IMG/VR virus record: IMGVR_UViG_3300020601_000030 | Location: 1-36,803 of that record | DNA from: a virus | Length of the DNA: 36,803 nucleotides | Reading direction: 5' to 3' (one strand) | In this document: piece after piece, positions 10,001 to 15,963 of the stretch | Position numbering within the stretch: position 1 is the stretch's first letter | Layout: each line of letters starts with the position of its first letter | Notes under the pieces: generated by a model | Told to the model about the DNA's origin: nothing | What the model saw: only the letters and a program-made list of their open reading frames with translations | Databases searched by the model: none | Program-made: the position numbers and the translations under genes

Positions 10001-11608
10001 TATTCAATAGAAGGTATAGATCACTTTGATGGAAGTCAACCTAATTTTGATAATCAAATATTATTAGGTGAGAATGGATTATACGGAGACGTATTAATGG
10101 ATATTTACCCAAATACACCAGGAAATAGCATATATAAATTTTCAATTGCTTCTGTAGAAAATTCTAATCTTATTAAAATTCAGTCTTTACCTGTTAACGT
10201 GTCTGATCCTACCGATGTATTAGATGTTACATATATGCCAAACTATATACAAAGACAAATTAAATATTATTATGTCAACGGTGGTACTGGTATACACAGG
10301 TCGTTATTAGAAAAACTATCTATTAATAATGTAGCAAATATGATAAACTTAAATGACGATAGTGTGTCATATACTACGGTTGAAGAAGATGGTACTGAAA
10401 ATAAAAATAGATTTACTATTAATTTCGAAGATGGTACCGAGATAGTTAAATATGCATCTATTGGTATAGAAGAGGACAATGATAAGCCCAAGAGTTATAA
10501 ACTATTTAAAGGTATCATTGGATATAATTTAGTTAATTCTGAAGAACCTGAATATTATCCATTTTTGATTAGACACAATGGAGATTATACTGTTGATTTT
10601 AAACCTGTCATTATATTCACAGATATGTATACTCATTTTAAATCAAATAGATTACAATCTACAACTGATATTAATGAGTCTAAATTAGAGTCAATTTTAT
10701 ATAGACATTCTTTAAATAGTGTTAAAGAACTAGAGACTGCGAAATCATATTATGAAAGATATAATAGATGCGGAACTACGTTTAATGTAGGTTTTATTAA
10801 AGATGGTAATATACATGATAATAATTGGGGTATTATTAAAAATCACTTCTATCACAAAGTGAATGAAATTAATCCAGAGGGTGTTACTAAATTATCTGAG
10901 TCTAGTGATAAACTACCGTTATATCCATTAATTGATGAAATTGCAATTTCTAAAAAAGATGTAAATGTTTTTAAATCTTCATGGGATAAAGATTATTATA
11001 CTAGATCTTTTTCTTCAGGAGAATCTCAAGATATTCCTGGAACTATAAATAACGCAGAAGAAAAATCATATCTTTCTTCTACCACGATGAAAATAAATGA
11101 TTCGTACGATGTTATTTCATTTACATCTCAACACGTAAATAGCCAAGAGGATTTAGATCTTATTTTAAAGAATGCGACAAATCAAAGCGAAGTAATAATA
11201 TTTGAAGATGAAGATCAACTCGTAGCGGATTTTTATATAAGCGATTCTGTTGTTAGATTATTAAAAAATGATGGAGTTTTAAATAGAATTAAAAGTTATG
11301 TAAATGCTATTGATTCTGCGGGTGATAAAACAACATTAGAAGATGATGCAGAGTTTTATATAAATAGAAATATTATTAAGAAATTTGTAGTTGATTCTAT
11401 ATCTTTGTACACTCGCAGATTTAAAGGTTCTGAATCGAATATAATTGACATCGCGGATGTTGATAATCCAGGTGAAAATGGATTTTCCCCCGACAATAAC
11501 TTTACGTTTAAACCGCACAAACAAAAGCCTATGAATTTTAGGTTGATATATAATAAAAGATTAGGATATTCTTACGACATCAAACCTATGATAAAAATAA
11601 AGTCATAA
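4079..11608 (+). CDS. Giant virion/adhesin protein with Pro/Thr linker and cadherin-like repeats (2509 aa)
   Basis: Domains in order: an N-terminal Cys-flanked module (about 1-90; C22 and C88); a Pro/Thr/Glu-rich linker (about 90-189) of tandem EVEPTPTET and ATPTPT units; two cadherin-like/bacterial Ig-like repeats (about 191-376, with the 'DSFTYTVEDEGG' and 'VDNWIIKATDSKG' signatures); then more Cys-bounded modules of similar layout (about 380-470, 484-573, 598-692). Beyond about residue 880 is a long Asn/Asp/Tyr/Ile-rich body with no domain I can name, whose style matches structural proteins of Bacteroidota phages. The shape suggests a baseplate- or tail-anchored fibre with an extended stalk and surface-binding modules. 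It is followed after one base by the collagen-like fibre gene. No catalytic motif was recognised. Function is inferred from architecture and neighbours. Confidence 0.75.
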   Translation: MAATPTAILIKVNGYNDGQTSCDNRLTDSSISLYYDASITPSIEVGTILYEIFDSAVFDGGGLWHVIDGDTFSLLIGGDGTVSEIYECATPSATPTPSPTPTPEPTIEPTATEVEPTPTETEVEPTPTETEIEPTPTETEIEPTPTATEVEPTPTPTPEPTATEIPPTATPTPTATPTPTATPTPTATPNGAPSAIDATYDINWGATEDITLFGTDDQTDQDNLIYVIVDQPTRGIVSLTGRIATYTHTSSTIGSDSFTYTVEDEGGQISPEGTITINPLNAAPVIQNPGTILVTQNGFVNFTIEVIDTDNDSVSITTISDVNNGVIEFTGENNNIFSYKYTPLLGYSGVDNWIIKATDSKGAESTQLTVSIDVESAPWISVNSGSFGSDIDSICFAPKNNISYISTEDANNVSQVEIGMSIYSDVNLTNTIVPSSSINNLFPISDNSASVILTIDSSGKIIKINDCGPVSTSKSTVVKYSVNSIAYCDNDFQYLTVWYRGDIETSPLSSLISDGIELFSSEYASNLYQSTNGSTVTGLIDSGIYSDIDSEVYYKRSTLNTWGENPEGGLEWECGEAEETSVFSIVVDRPHLDGTDINKFCNSDVYETTLWYTRPLGSTPFDNLLDLAKNNTPVYKTALGASTFDPIDLHESNIFSVDSNYLVWENQGDDVNLSWYGYDLTSFVSGSNITEYGTCDAYQIPTITENEIQREVPNVNDTNVFYGFMSLNPEIELGSQYNNFTKTLYWPIYVIDGLHTVNSGDTGSYIKTFIDELSYGNVIQPELTGECLTYAYKITAEDLDDAVYILNEFLINSQQRPTITDGISLGLSSESSVLIFESDKTSQCIIGDNDQSINTYTFPIVDGYETINAGPNFNTQSNYNLDNVAKPLLRTNPKLSGNIKIVTTSSDEVYLESISASKELSNIKYKKNSINPDGNYGVDVSRFFKGNKTPSDLIYETYRSQSDLSVLDSYEKQIEEAYQYGTSYNYSKNYEEDYRIFAPIWADQNMPNNFVIFKVKNPSNQTQVYDNNTDRISDILKNAEIVKSFDLTKKSALGKYIRNHIQQETFPKSPITVSFGKNETTKFNGIDLKSGEITSKGEYIYKDFVQADKPIIEANDFITDGFRRNDILCANLLNLEFLFDDDNASEYSVNRYFGLYVDDINSGIGEINSINNNIIKFSEVSSIVDPEKPFTAIPSQKQMTTSPTLGYVKINDVYYKISNSGVYDTEKFEVKIDNTSGEIEKSIGISHTGRSISLTNTNERGFDFVKMSIISNPESADKIALLDSREESYKFTFIKHVPGETVNINIGDSTGNYALTFNNGNNFSETKENIENSWELMSIKFYLNLEIDENDESFVITEKQTNLGDLNMYVYGTLGTIIRVDQLQTNVNIQKGTYIANYTLPKGTYKGQQYSSQGSLGEVASALAGAIDQNSETLDAYNIGSDIWVKSKVPGYKLLQHAVLVNLQNVIDFVKVENQDINNLLKLRSGENTILSQWRAHYLSGGNSTGKSILVDNNTLSEISVGDYLETNYKNIFNKVIDIVEDITTPNSDKSKIILDKKSSLKNGEARVFNQNIVQIGLFSAYNIYDMNFDFYDKSNSDLKELVYETLENIDYEPYTNAINNIDSITGEFNTKLAATDIFDDNFALNPEDYFSNLSGILKEESNDDDVADKIESEYDRLKENQLKEFATNSRVVPNINKWVLKDSLTVRDQPYYLNANEAFGRTNFSPDITSTSRNKNDMTHEWFYMDKIPKYLRYDQLNSTFSYINYIEDFELTPDLFKSVKNDYFDKFMITEGFEKNLTVDDLNLMRNDIGNYSFIQNIEDDFNNTFFKTELKKKYTLIDGGDTSSFASTIFKGLKVILKNRKEFINKTALDFVKSSEFNGYKFSILLKTKTDVNANDIDFEVIQNKKFKFVIFFITVDISDYWIKGNMNRKLLYELNHKILYNHSEGDYEYANTTFDGALNWNQADFTGNTPYSIEGIDHFDGSQPNFDNQILLGENGLYGDVLMDIYPNTPGNSIYKFSIASVENSNLIKIQSLPVNVSDPTDVLDVTYMPNYIQRQIKYYYVNGGTGIHRSLLEKLSINNVANMINLNDDSVSYTTVEEDGTENKNRFTINFEDGTEIVKYASIGIEEDNDKPKSYKLFKGIIGYNLVNSEEPEYYPFLIRHNGDYTVDFKPVIIFTDMYTHFKSNRLQSTTDINESKLESILYRHSLNSVKELETAKSYYERYNRCGTTFNVGFIKDGNIHDNNWGIIKNHFYHKVNEINPEGVTKLSESSDKLPLYPLIDEIAISKKDVNVFKSSWDKDYYTRSFSSGESQDIPGTINNAEEKSYLSSTTMKINDSYDVISFTSQHVNSQEDLDLILKNATNQSEVIIFEDEDQLVADFYISDSVVRLLKNDGVLNRIKSYVNAIDSAGDKTTLEDDAEFYINRNIIKKFVVDSISLYTRRFKGSESNIIDIADVDNPGENGFSPDNNFTFKPHKQKPMNFRLIYNKRLGYSYDIKPMIKIKS
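4415..4636 (+). repeat. In-frame tandem repeats coding Pro/Thr/Glu linker
   Basis: Four copies of a 27-base unit (4415-4441, 4442-4468, 4469-4495, 4496-4522; protein unit EVEPTPTET or variants) are followed by three copies of an 18-base unit (4583-4600, 4601-4618, 4619-4636; ATPTPT). All units are multiples of three, so copy-number change would alter stalk length without a frameshift. Confidence 0.9.
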
Positions 11609-11609
11609 A

Positions 11610-13535
11610 ATGGCAATTAACATTCAAGAGATATTACATCCAAGCGATTCAGACTCTATAAAGTTTGAAAAGATTAACTATAATTTTGATCAAATTTTAG
11701 CAAATGGAGGAGGACCTGCTGGTCCCAAAGGTCAAAAAGGTGATCAAGGACAGGTTGGTTTAACAGGACAAAAAGGTGAAAAAGGAGATATCGGTAATAC
11801 TGGTCAAAAGGGTGAATCTGGTGCTACTGATAGCCCATGGTATAAAGTCGAAGTAGATTCTAATAATGACGGTAGAAACGAAATTACCATTTTAAAACCC
11901 AAAATAGGCACTGATTTAAATATGCCTATTATTTGGTTAGGTGATCCTAGTTTTGAAGAAGGTTTAACGGATGGTGATATTGATACTAATTCTAGATTGA
12001 CAATTGCAAAAGATATAACATTTGAAAGTTATATTAAATTACAGCACAATGTAGACAAAACAATAGTATTAACTAGTACTGAATCTGGTGCATATTCTAA
12101 ATTTAATTTTCAAAATTCATTTGGTAGTACTAATATAGAATTTGGTGCCACAACAGATAAAATTACATTCTTAGCCAATACTTCTTTTTTTAGTGCTACC
12201 GGTGCGGGTGTAAATCTAAAATCTATAGGAGACACTAATATAAAACTAGAAACTTCTGGTAATGGTATATTAGATGTTGATATAAATGCAGAGTTTAAAG
12301 GATATTTAAGATTACCTGCAGGTTCTACTGGAGAAAGACCAGTAACACCACAGTATGGTATGATTAGATATAATACCGATTTAAATATTGTAGAAGCTTA
12401 TTATAACGATAACACTTGGAAAGAATTATGTACTGATTGTGGTTCTCCGGTAGGTGATAGTATAGGTATTTCTGGAGGAGATATTAATGCTAACGCAGAT
12501 GGATCACCTGCTACAGATACTATTTCTATATCTGGAGGAGATATTGATGCTAACACTGATGGATCACCCACCGGTAATGCATCTATTTTTATAGATCCAT
12601 TATATACTACAGGTGACAGTGATACTGTAGCCGATTTATATTACGTATACAATAAAGTTGAGACTTTATATTTAAATTATGTAATTACTCCAGCAAATAC
12701 AGAATTAGACTATTCAGATATTTCTGTTAATGAACCTGGTTTAAATATCACTGTAGATTCTGTTAATAGTAGAGTTATTATAGAAACTGCACTTAGAGCA
12801 ATAGGTACACCATGGGTTGTTAGAATAAGTCATCCTCAAGATGTTAATAAGTATGTTATTTGGAATATACACCCGATTGCAGAAAATAATCCAACTGCAA
12901 CGCCTGCTCCAACTGCAACGCCATTGCCTACAGTGGCATATACACCGGCACCAACTGCGGTTCCAACTGCAACGCCATTGCCTACAGTGGCATATACACC
13001 AGCACCAACTGCGGTTCCAACTGCAACGCCATTGCCTACAGTGGCATATACACCAGCACCAACTGCGGTTCCAACTGCAACGCCAGTTCCAACACCAGTG
13101 CCTACAGTAGCTGCAACGCCAGTTCCAACACCAGTGCCTACAGTAGCTGCAACGCCAGTACCAACACCAGTGCCTACAGTAGCTGCAACACCAGTGCCTA
13201 CAGTAGCTGCAACACCGGTTCCAACACCAGTGCCTACTATAGCGGCAACGCCAGTACCAGTTACTTCTTATAGTCATAGATTAAGTTTTAATTCCAGTTC
13301 TAGCAGTTCAGCATGTGGTGAATTATCTATAAAATATACATTATGGAGTAATGATGCTATACTATCTACTTCTTCAGTCTTTTGGACTGATATGAATTTA
13401 ACAACATGGGATAGTCTTATGCCATTCGGATGGTATTCTAATGGGTCTATATCATGGTTAATCACAAGTTCTTCGGGTGGTAGTACTACTGCTTCTGAAT
13501 TATGTGGTACAGGTGGAGGAAGCCCATCATCATAA
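11610..13535 (+). CDS. Tail fibre protein with collagen-like segment and Pro/Thr stalk (641 aa)
   Basis: Residues 1-32 resemble the N-terminal anchoring helix of phage fibres (SIKFEKINYNFDQIL). Residues 35-71 are twelve Gly-X-Y triplets (GPAGPKGQKGDQ and onward), so a collagen-like trimeric stalk is likely. A beta-rich fibre body follows, with an 'RLPAGSTGERP...GMIRYNTD...W' segment common in trimeric phage fibre proteins. A short tandem duplication ('SGGDINANADGSP', then 'SGGDIDANTDGSP') is coded at about 12470-12568. After an Ig-like stretch comes a long Pro/Thr/Val/Ala repeat region (about 429-551). The last 90 residues form a Cys-flanked module (C near 567 and 630) like the N-terminal module of the preceding protein. 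Likely role: host-surface-reaching fibre or fibril. Confidence 0.8.
   Translation: MAINIQEILHPSDSDSIKFEKINYNFDQILANGGGPAGPKGQKGDQGQVGLTGQKGEKGDIGNTGQKGESGATDSPWYKVEVDSNNDGRNEITILKPKIGTDLNMPIIWLGDPSFEEGLTDGDIDTNSRLTIAKDITFESYIKLQHNVDKTIVLTSTESGAYSKFNFQNSFGSTNIEFGATTDKITFLANTSFFSATGAGVNLKSIGDTNIKLETSGNGILDVDINAEFKGYLRLPAGSTGERPVTPQYGMIRYNTDLNIVEAYYNDNTWKELCTDCGSPVGDSIGISGGDINANADGSPATDTISISGGDIDANTDGSPTGNASIFIDPLYTTGDSDTVADLYYVYNKVETLYLNYVITPANTELDYSDISVNEPGLNITVDSVNSRVIIETALRAIGTPWVVRISHPQDVNKYVIWNIHPIAENNPTATPAPTATPLPTVAYTPAPTAVPTATPLPTVAYTPAPTAVPTATPLPTVAYTPAPTAVPTATPVPTPVPTVAATPVPTPVPTVAATPVPTPVPTVAATPVPTVAATPVPTPVPTIAATPVPVTSYSHRLSFNSSSSSSACGELSIKYTLWSNDAILSTSSVFWTDMNLTTWDSLMPFGWYSNGSISWLITSSSGGSTTASELCGTGGGSPSS
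12915..13244 (+). repeat. Tandem Pro/Thr-coding repeats in the fibre gene
   Basis: Three near-identical 54-base units (12915-12968, 12969-13022, 13023-13076; unit ATPLPTVAYTPAPTAVPT) are followed by three 36-base units (13077-13112, 13113-13148, 13149-13184; unit ATPVPTPVPTVA), a 24-base truncated unit (13185-13208) and a further variant 36-base unit (13209-13244). All keep frame. The 36-base unit recurs in the next gene near 14390-14440. Confidence 0.92.
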
Positions 13536-13574
13536 AAATAAAAACAAGATAAATATAAAAACATAAATATAAAA

Positions 13575-15125
13575 ATGGCAGCAAACGAATACATAAGAAC
13601 AGTGAATATCACACCCTTAGGGACTTCATATTCATGGGATACACCACCTGATTGGATTACAATCGTAAGGGTGGGAACTACTGATGATTGGACGATTACA
13701 GTATCGCCTAATTCGGGTGTTGCCAGAAACGCAACGCTTACTGTTAGGCATGCTAACACAAGTACAATTGATACTATTGAAGTGACTCAAGCTGGTAATA
13801 CAGTTATTGCGCCGACTGCAACGCCGGCTCCAACTGCGGCTCCGACTGCAACGCCGGCTCCAACTGCGGCTCCAACTGCGGCTCCAACTGCGGTTCCAAC
13901 TGCAACACCAGCACCTACATCAGCTGTAACACCAGTTCCAACACCAGTGCCTACTGCAACGCCATTCCCTACGATACCTGTAACACAGGCTCCAACGCCT
14001 GTACCGATTCTATCGGTCGTTATTAATGATAACGGTATCAATGTCACGAGCGTTACGTTGGATGATTTTAATAACGGTCCAGGGTCTTCAGTAACTAAGA
14101 GCTTTAGTTACACAGATACGGCAACAACTACCAATCAAGTACCTACTATAATATCTAAGGATTCCAGATATAGTGTACAATTTGTATACGGTACTAATAT
14201 AAATGGAAATGTAGTAGGAAGTTGTATAATCACTAGTCTTGACGGAGGAGCAAAATTCCCTACAAGTATTATTCTAGAACCTCTTGTTATTGCACACCCA
14301 GATGATAGTAATATTAGATATACTTTAGGTGTAACTTTAACACAAGGTACATCACCAGTAATAGAGCCAACGCCAACGGCTACAGTAGCTGCAACGCCGG
14401 TTCCAACACCAGTGCCTACAGTAGCGGCAACACCGGTTCCAACACCTATTGCTACACTAAGTGCAACGCCTTTTGCTACACTAAGTGCAACACCTATTGC
14501 TACACTAAGTCCAACGCCTTTTGCTACACTAAGTCCAACGCTAGTTCCAACAGCAACTACTTCGTATACCGGAGGCGGCGGAGGCGGCGGCGGATGTCAC
14601 ATAGCTGGTGAAATGATTACATTAGCAAATGGCGAAACTAAAGCAATTGAAAACATACAACTGGGTGATATGCTGTTATCTTATAATATCAATGGTTATG
14701 ATGGTTCTGAAGAGGCATATAGAGAATGGACTTCTCATGTAGATAATCTTGAAGGTGAATTTACATCAGTAGAAGTTACTAATGTCACAGTGGACACATA
14801 TTCTTCTTATTATAATTTCAATGAAGGTTCTCTTAAAATAACATTTGAACATCCTGTTTTAATTAAAGATGTCAATAATATGGTTTCTTGGAAAAAGGCA
14901 AGTGACGTAAACGTAGGAGAATTTATGTTAAATGAAGATTCTCAATGGATTTTAGTTAACACTAAATCGTTGGTAAAAACTGCACAACCATTTTCAACAT
15001 GGTCAATTGACGTAGAATCTGAAGATGTTTATTTCGCTAACGGTATATTAGTACATAATGCAGAAACTGATTTTGTTATTGATAATAAAGACGGTGGAGA
15101 CCCTACACTTGAAGAATTTTTATAA
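13575..15125 (+). CDS. BACON-domain, Pro/Thr-stalk protein ending in a Hint (intein-like) domain (516 aa)
   Basis: Residues about 1-75 match the BACON pattern seen in Bacteroidota surface proteins: 'PPDWITI', 'SPNSG', 'RNATLTV' and the closing 'IEVTQAG'. Two Pro/Thr-rich linkers (about 80-143 and 262-328) flank a beta domain (about 145-260). Residues 333-340 are eight glycines, followed at once by Cys341, which starts a Hint domain: 'CHIAGEMITLANGETKAIENI', 'ITFEHPVL' (block B-like Thr423/His426) and 'VYFANGILVHN' (His494-Asn495). A 21-residue tail starting with Ala496 follows. The domain has the residues for N-S acyl shift and Asn cyclisation but lacks a Cys/Ser/Thr at +1, as in bacterial intein-like domains. 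Probably a virion adhesin that self-cleaves or ligates. No homing endonuclease region is present. Confidence 0.82.
   Translation: MAANEYIRTVNITPLGTSYSWDTPPDWITIVRVGTTDDWTITVSPNSGVARNATLTVRHANTSTIDTIEVTQAGNTVIAPTATPAPTAAPTATPAPTAAPTAAPTAVPTATPAPTSAVTPVPTPVPTATPFPTIPVTQAPTPVPILSVVINDNGINVTSVTLDDFNNGPGSSVTKSFSYTDTATTTNQVPTIISKDSRYSVQFVYGTNINGNVVGSCIITSLDGGAKFPTSIILEPLVIAHPDDSNIRYTLGVTLTQGTSPVIEPTPTATVAATPVPTPVPTVAATPVPTPIATLSATPFATLSATPIATLSPTPFATLSPTLVPTATTSYTGGGGGGGGCHIAGEMITLANGETKAIENIQLGDMLLSYNINGYDGSEEAYREWTSHVDNLEGEFTSVEVTNVTVDTYSSYYNFNEGSLKITFEHPVLIKDVNNMVSWKKASDVNVGEFMLNEDSQWILVNTKSLVKTAQPFSTWSIDVESEDVYFANGILVHNAETDFVIDNKDGGDPTLEEFL
13812..13871 (+). repeat. Two copies of a 30-base Pro/Thr/Ala-coding unit
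   Basis: Two identical 30-base units (13812-13841 and 13842-13871) code PTATPAPTAA. Shorter derivatives of the unit follow to about 13915. They lie in the first linker of the BACON/Hint protein. Confidence 0.85.
14451..14546 (+). repeat. Four 24-base tandem units (ATLSATPF type)
   Basis: Units at 14451-14474, 14475-14498, 14499-14522 and 14523-14546 code ATLSATPF, ATLSATPI, ATLSPTPF and ATLSPTLV. Just upstream (about 14390-14440) are units nearly identical to the 36-base repeat of the previous gene. Confidence 0.88.
14595..15059 (+). other. Hint (intein-like self-processing) domain within the BACON protein
   Basis: This segment codes residues Cys341 to Asn495 (155 residues). It carries an N-terminal Cys, the 'G..I.L.NG....IE.I..GD..LS' block, a block-B-like T..H, and the C-terminal 'YFANGILVHN' block. 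It is preceded by a G-rich tract (14571-14594) coding eight Gly. The length fits a mini-intein or bacterial intein-like domain without an endonuclease. Confidence 0.82.
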
Positions 15126-15145
15126 ATTTAAAGGAAAAATAGAAA

Positions 15146-15949
15146 GTGATAAATTTTAAAAACATATTAAGTAATAAGAACACCCTTACGTTTGTATTGG
15201 GTGCTCTTTTTGTTTTATTGTTTTTAAGACAGTGTAATCAAACTGAAAATTTAAAACAAGAATTAGAATTAGTTCAAGAAACTTCTGATCGTAATTTTAA
15301 TAATTATTTAGCATCAAAAGATTCTGTTAATCAATTAATAGCAGAAAACGGTAATTTAATATCTAAGATAAGATCTTATGAATTTGATATAAATGATTTA
15401 AAGGATGATCAAAATGAATTGGTTTTAAAATACAGAAAGGCTCTTAATTTAAATAAAGATTTAAACAAGGTTAATACTCTTTTATCAGCTGATATAGATA
15501 TCAAAGATAGTTTATTGGCTAACGTAACATCATCTGAGGTGGATTCAACAACAACTAAATTAACATTTTCTAAGTTTGATGATTTTGGTAATGGTAATTC
15601 TAGAAATTTAATGGGTGATATGTTAATAACAAGGCATGATACTGGATTAAATTATGGAAATGCTTCTTTTGATATCGAACATACAATTAGTCTGTTAGCA
15701 GCCATAGAAAGAATAAACGGAGCAGATCAATTAAAAATTTCTACGTCATATCCAGGATTAACTTTTAGTAATATAGAAAATATAAACCTTATAAATACAA
15801 GATTAAATCAAAAACCTAAAATGAAAGGAGGATGGTCAGTAGGTATTGGTATCGGTTATGGAATCAATCTAAACAACAATCAAGTAATAAGTACTGGTCC
15901 ATCAATCGGATTAGGATTATATTATTCTCCTAAATGGTTAAGATTTTAA
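15146..15949 (+). CDS. Membrane-anchored coiled-coil protein with OMP-like C-terminus (267 aa)
   Basis: The start is a GTG at 15146; AAGGA lies 11 bases upstream of it and no ATG fits better. Residues about 13-28 (NTLTFVLGALFVLLFL) form one transmembrane helix near the N-terminus. A long coiled coil follows (about 30-130; Leu/Lys/Asn heptads), then a beta-rich domain. The C-terminus is Gly-rich with alternating hydrophobics (GGWSVGIGIGYG, then GPSIGLGLYYSPKWLRF) and ends in Phe, as outer-membrane beta-barrel strands do. A helix anchored at one membrane and an OM-like strand at the other end, joined by a coiled coil, would suit an envelope-spanning (spanin-like) protein. A structural role is also possible because it sits among virion genes. 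No homologue was recognised with certainty. Confidence 0.7.
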   Translation: MINFKNILSNKNTLTFVLGALFVLLFLRQCNQTENLKQELELVQETSDRNFNNYLASKDSVNQLIAENGNLISKIRSYEFDINDLKDDQNELVLKYRKALNLNKDLNKVNTLLSADIDIKDSLLANVTSSEVDSTTTKLTFSKFDDFGNGNSRNLMGDMLITRHDTGLNYGNASFDIEHTISLLAAIERINGADQLKISTSYPGLTFSNIENINLINTRLNQKPKMKGGWSVGIGIGYGINLNNNQVISTGPSIGLGLYYSPKWLRF

Positions 15950-15963
15950 AATTAATATAAACA

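Noticed and set aside
12889-13260. Repeats considered as a CRISPR array
   Set aside because: The repeats are contiguous, in frame and lack spacers of unique sequence, so they are coding tandem repeats.
12741-13277. Minus-strand open frame of 178 residues full of Cys/Trp/Arg
   Set aside because: Antisense shadow of the fibre gene repeats. The CW/CR pattern is the complement of the repeat codons, with no start context.
13274-13759. Minus-strand 161-residue frame with a hydrophobic stretch
   Set aside because: It lies across the end of one fibre gene and the start of the next on the other strand. Both plus-strand genes are clearly better supported.
14595-15059. Intein interrupting a host protein
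   Set aside because: The downstream 'extein' is only 21 residues and there is no +1 nucleophile or endonuclease. It is better described as a C-terminal Hint domain.
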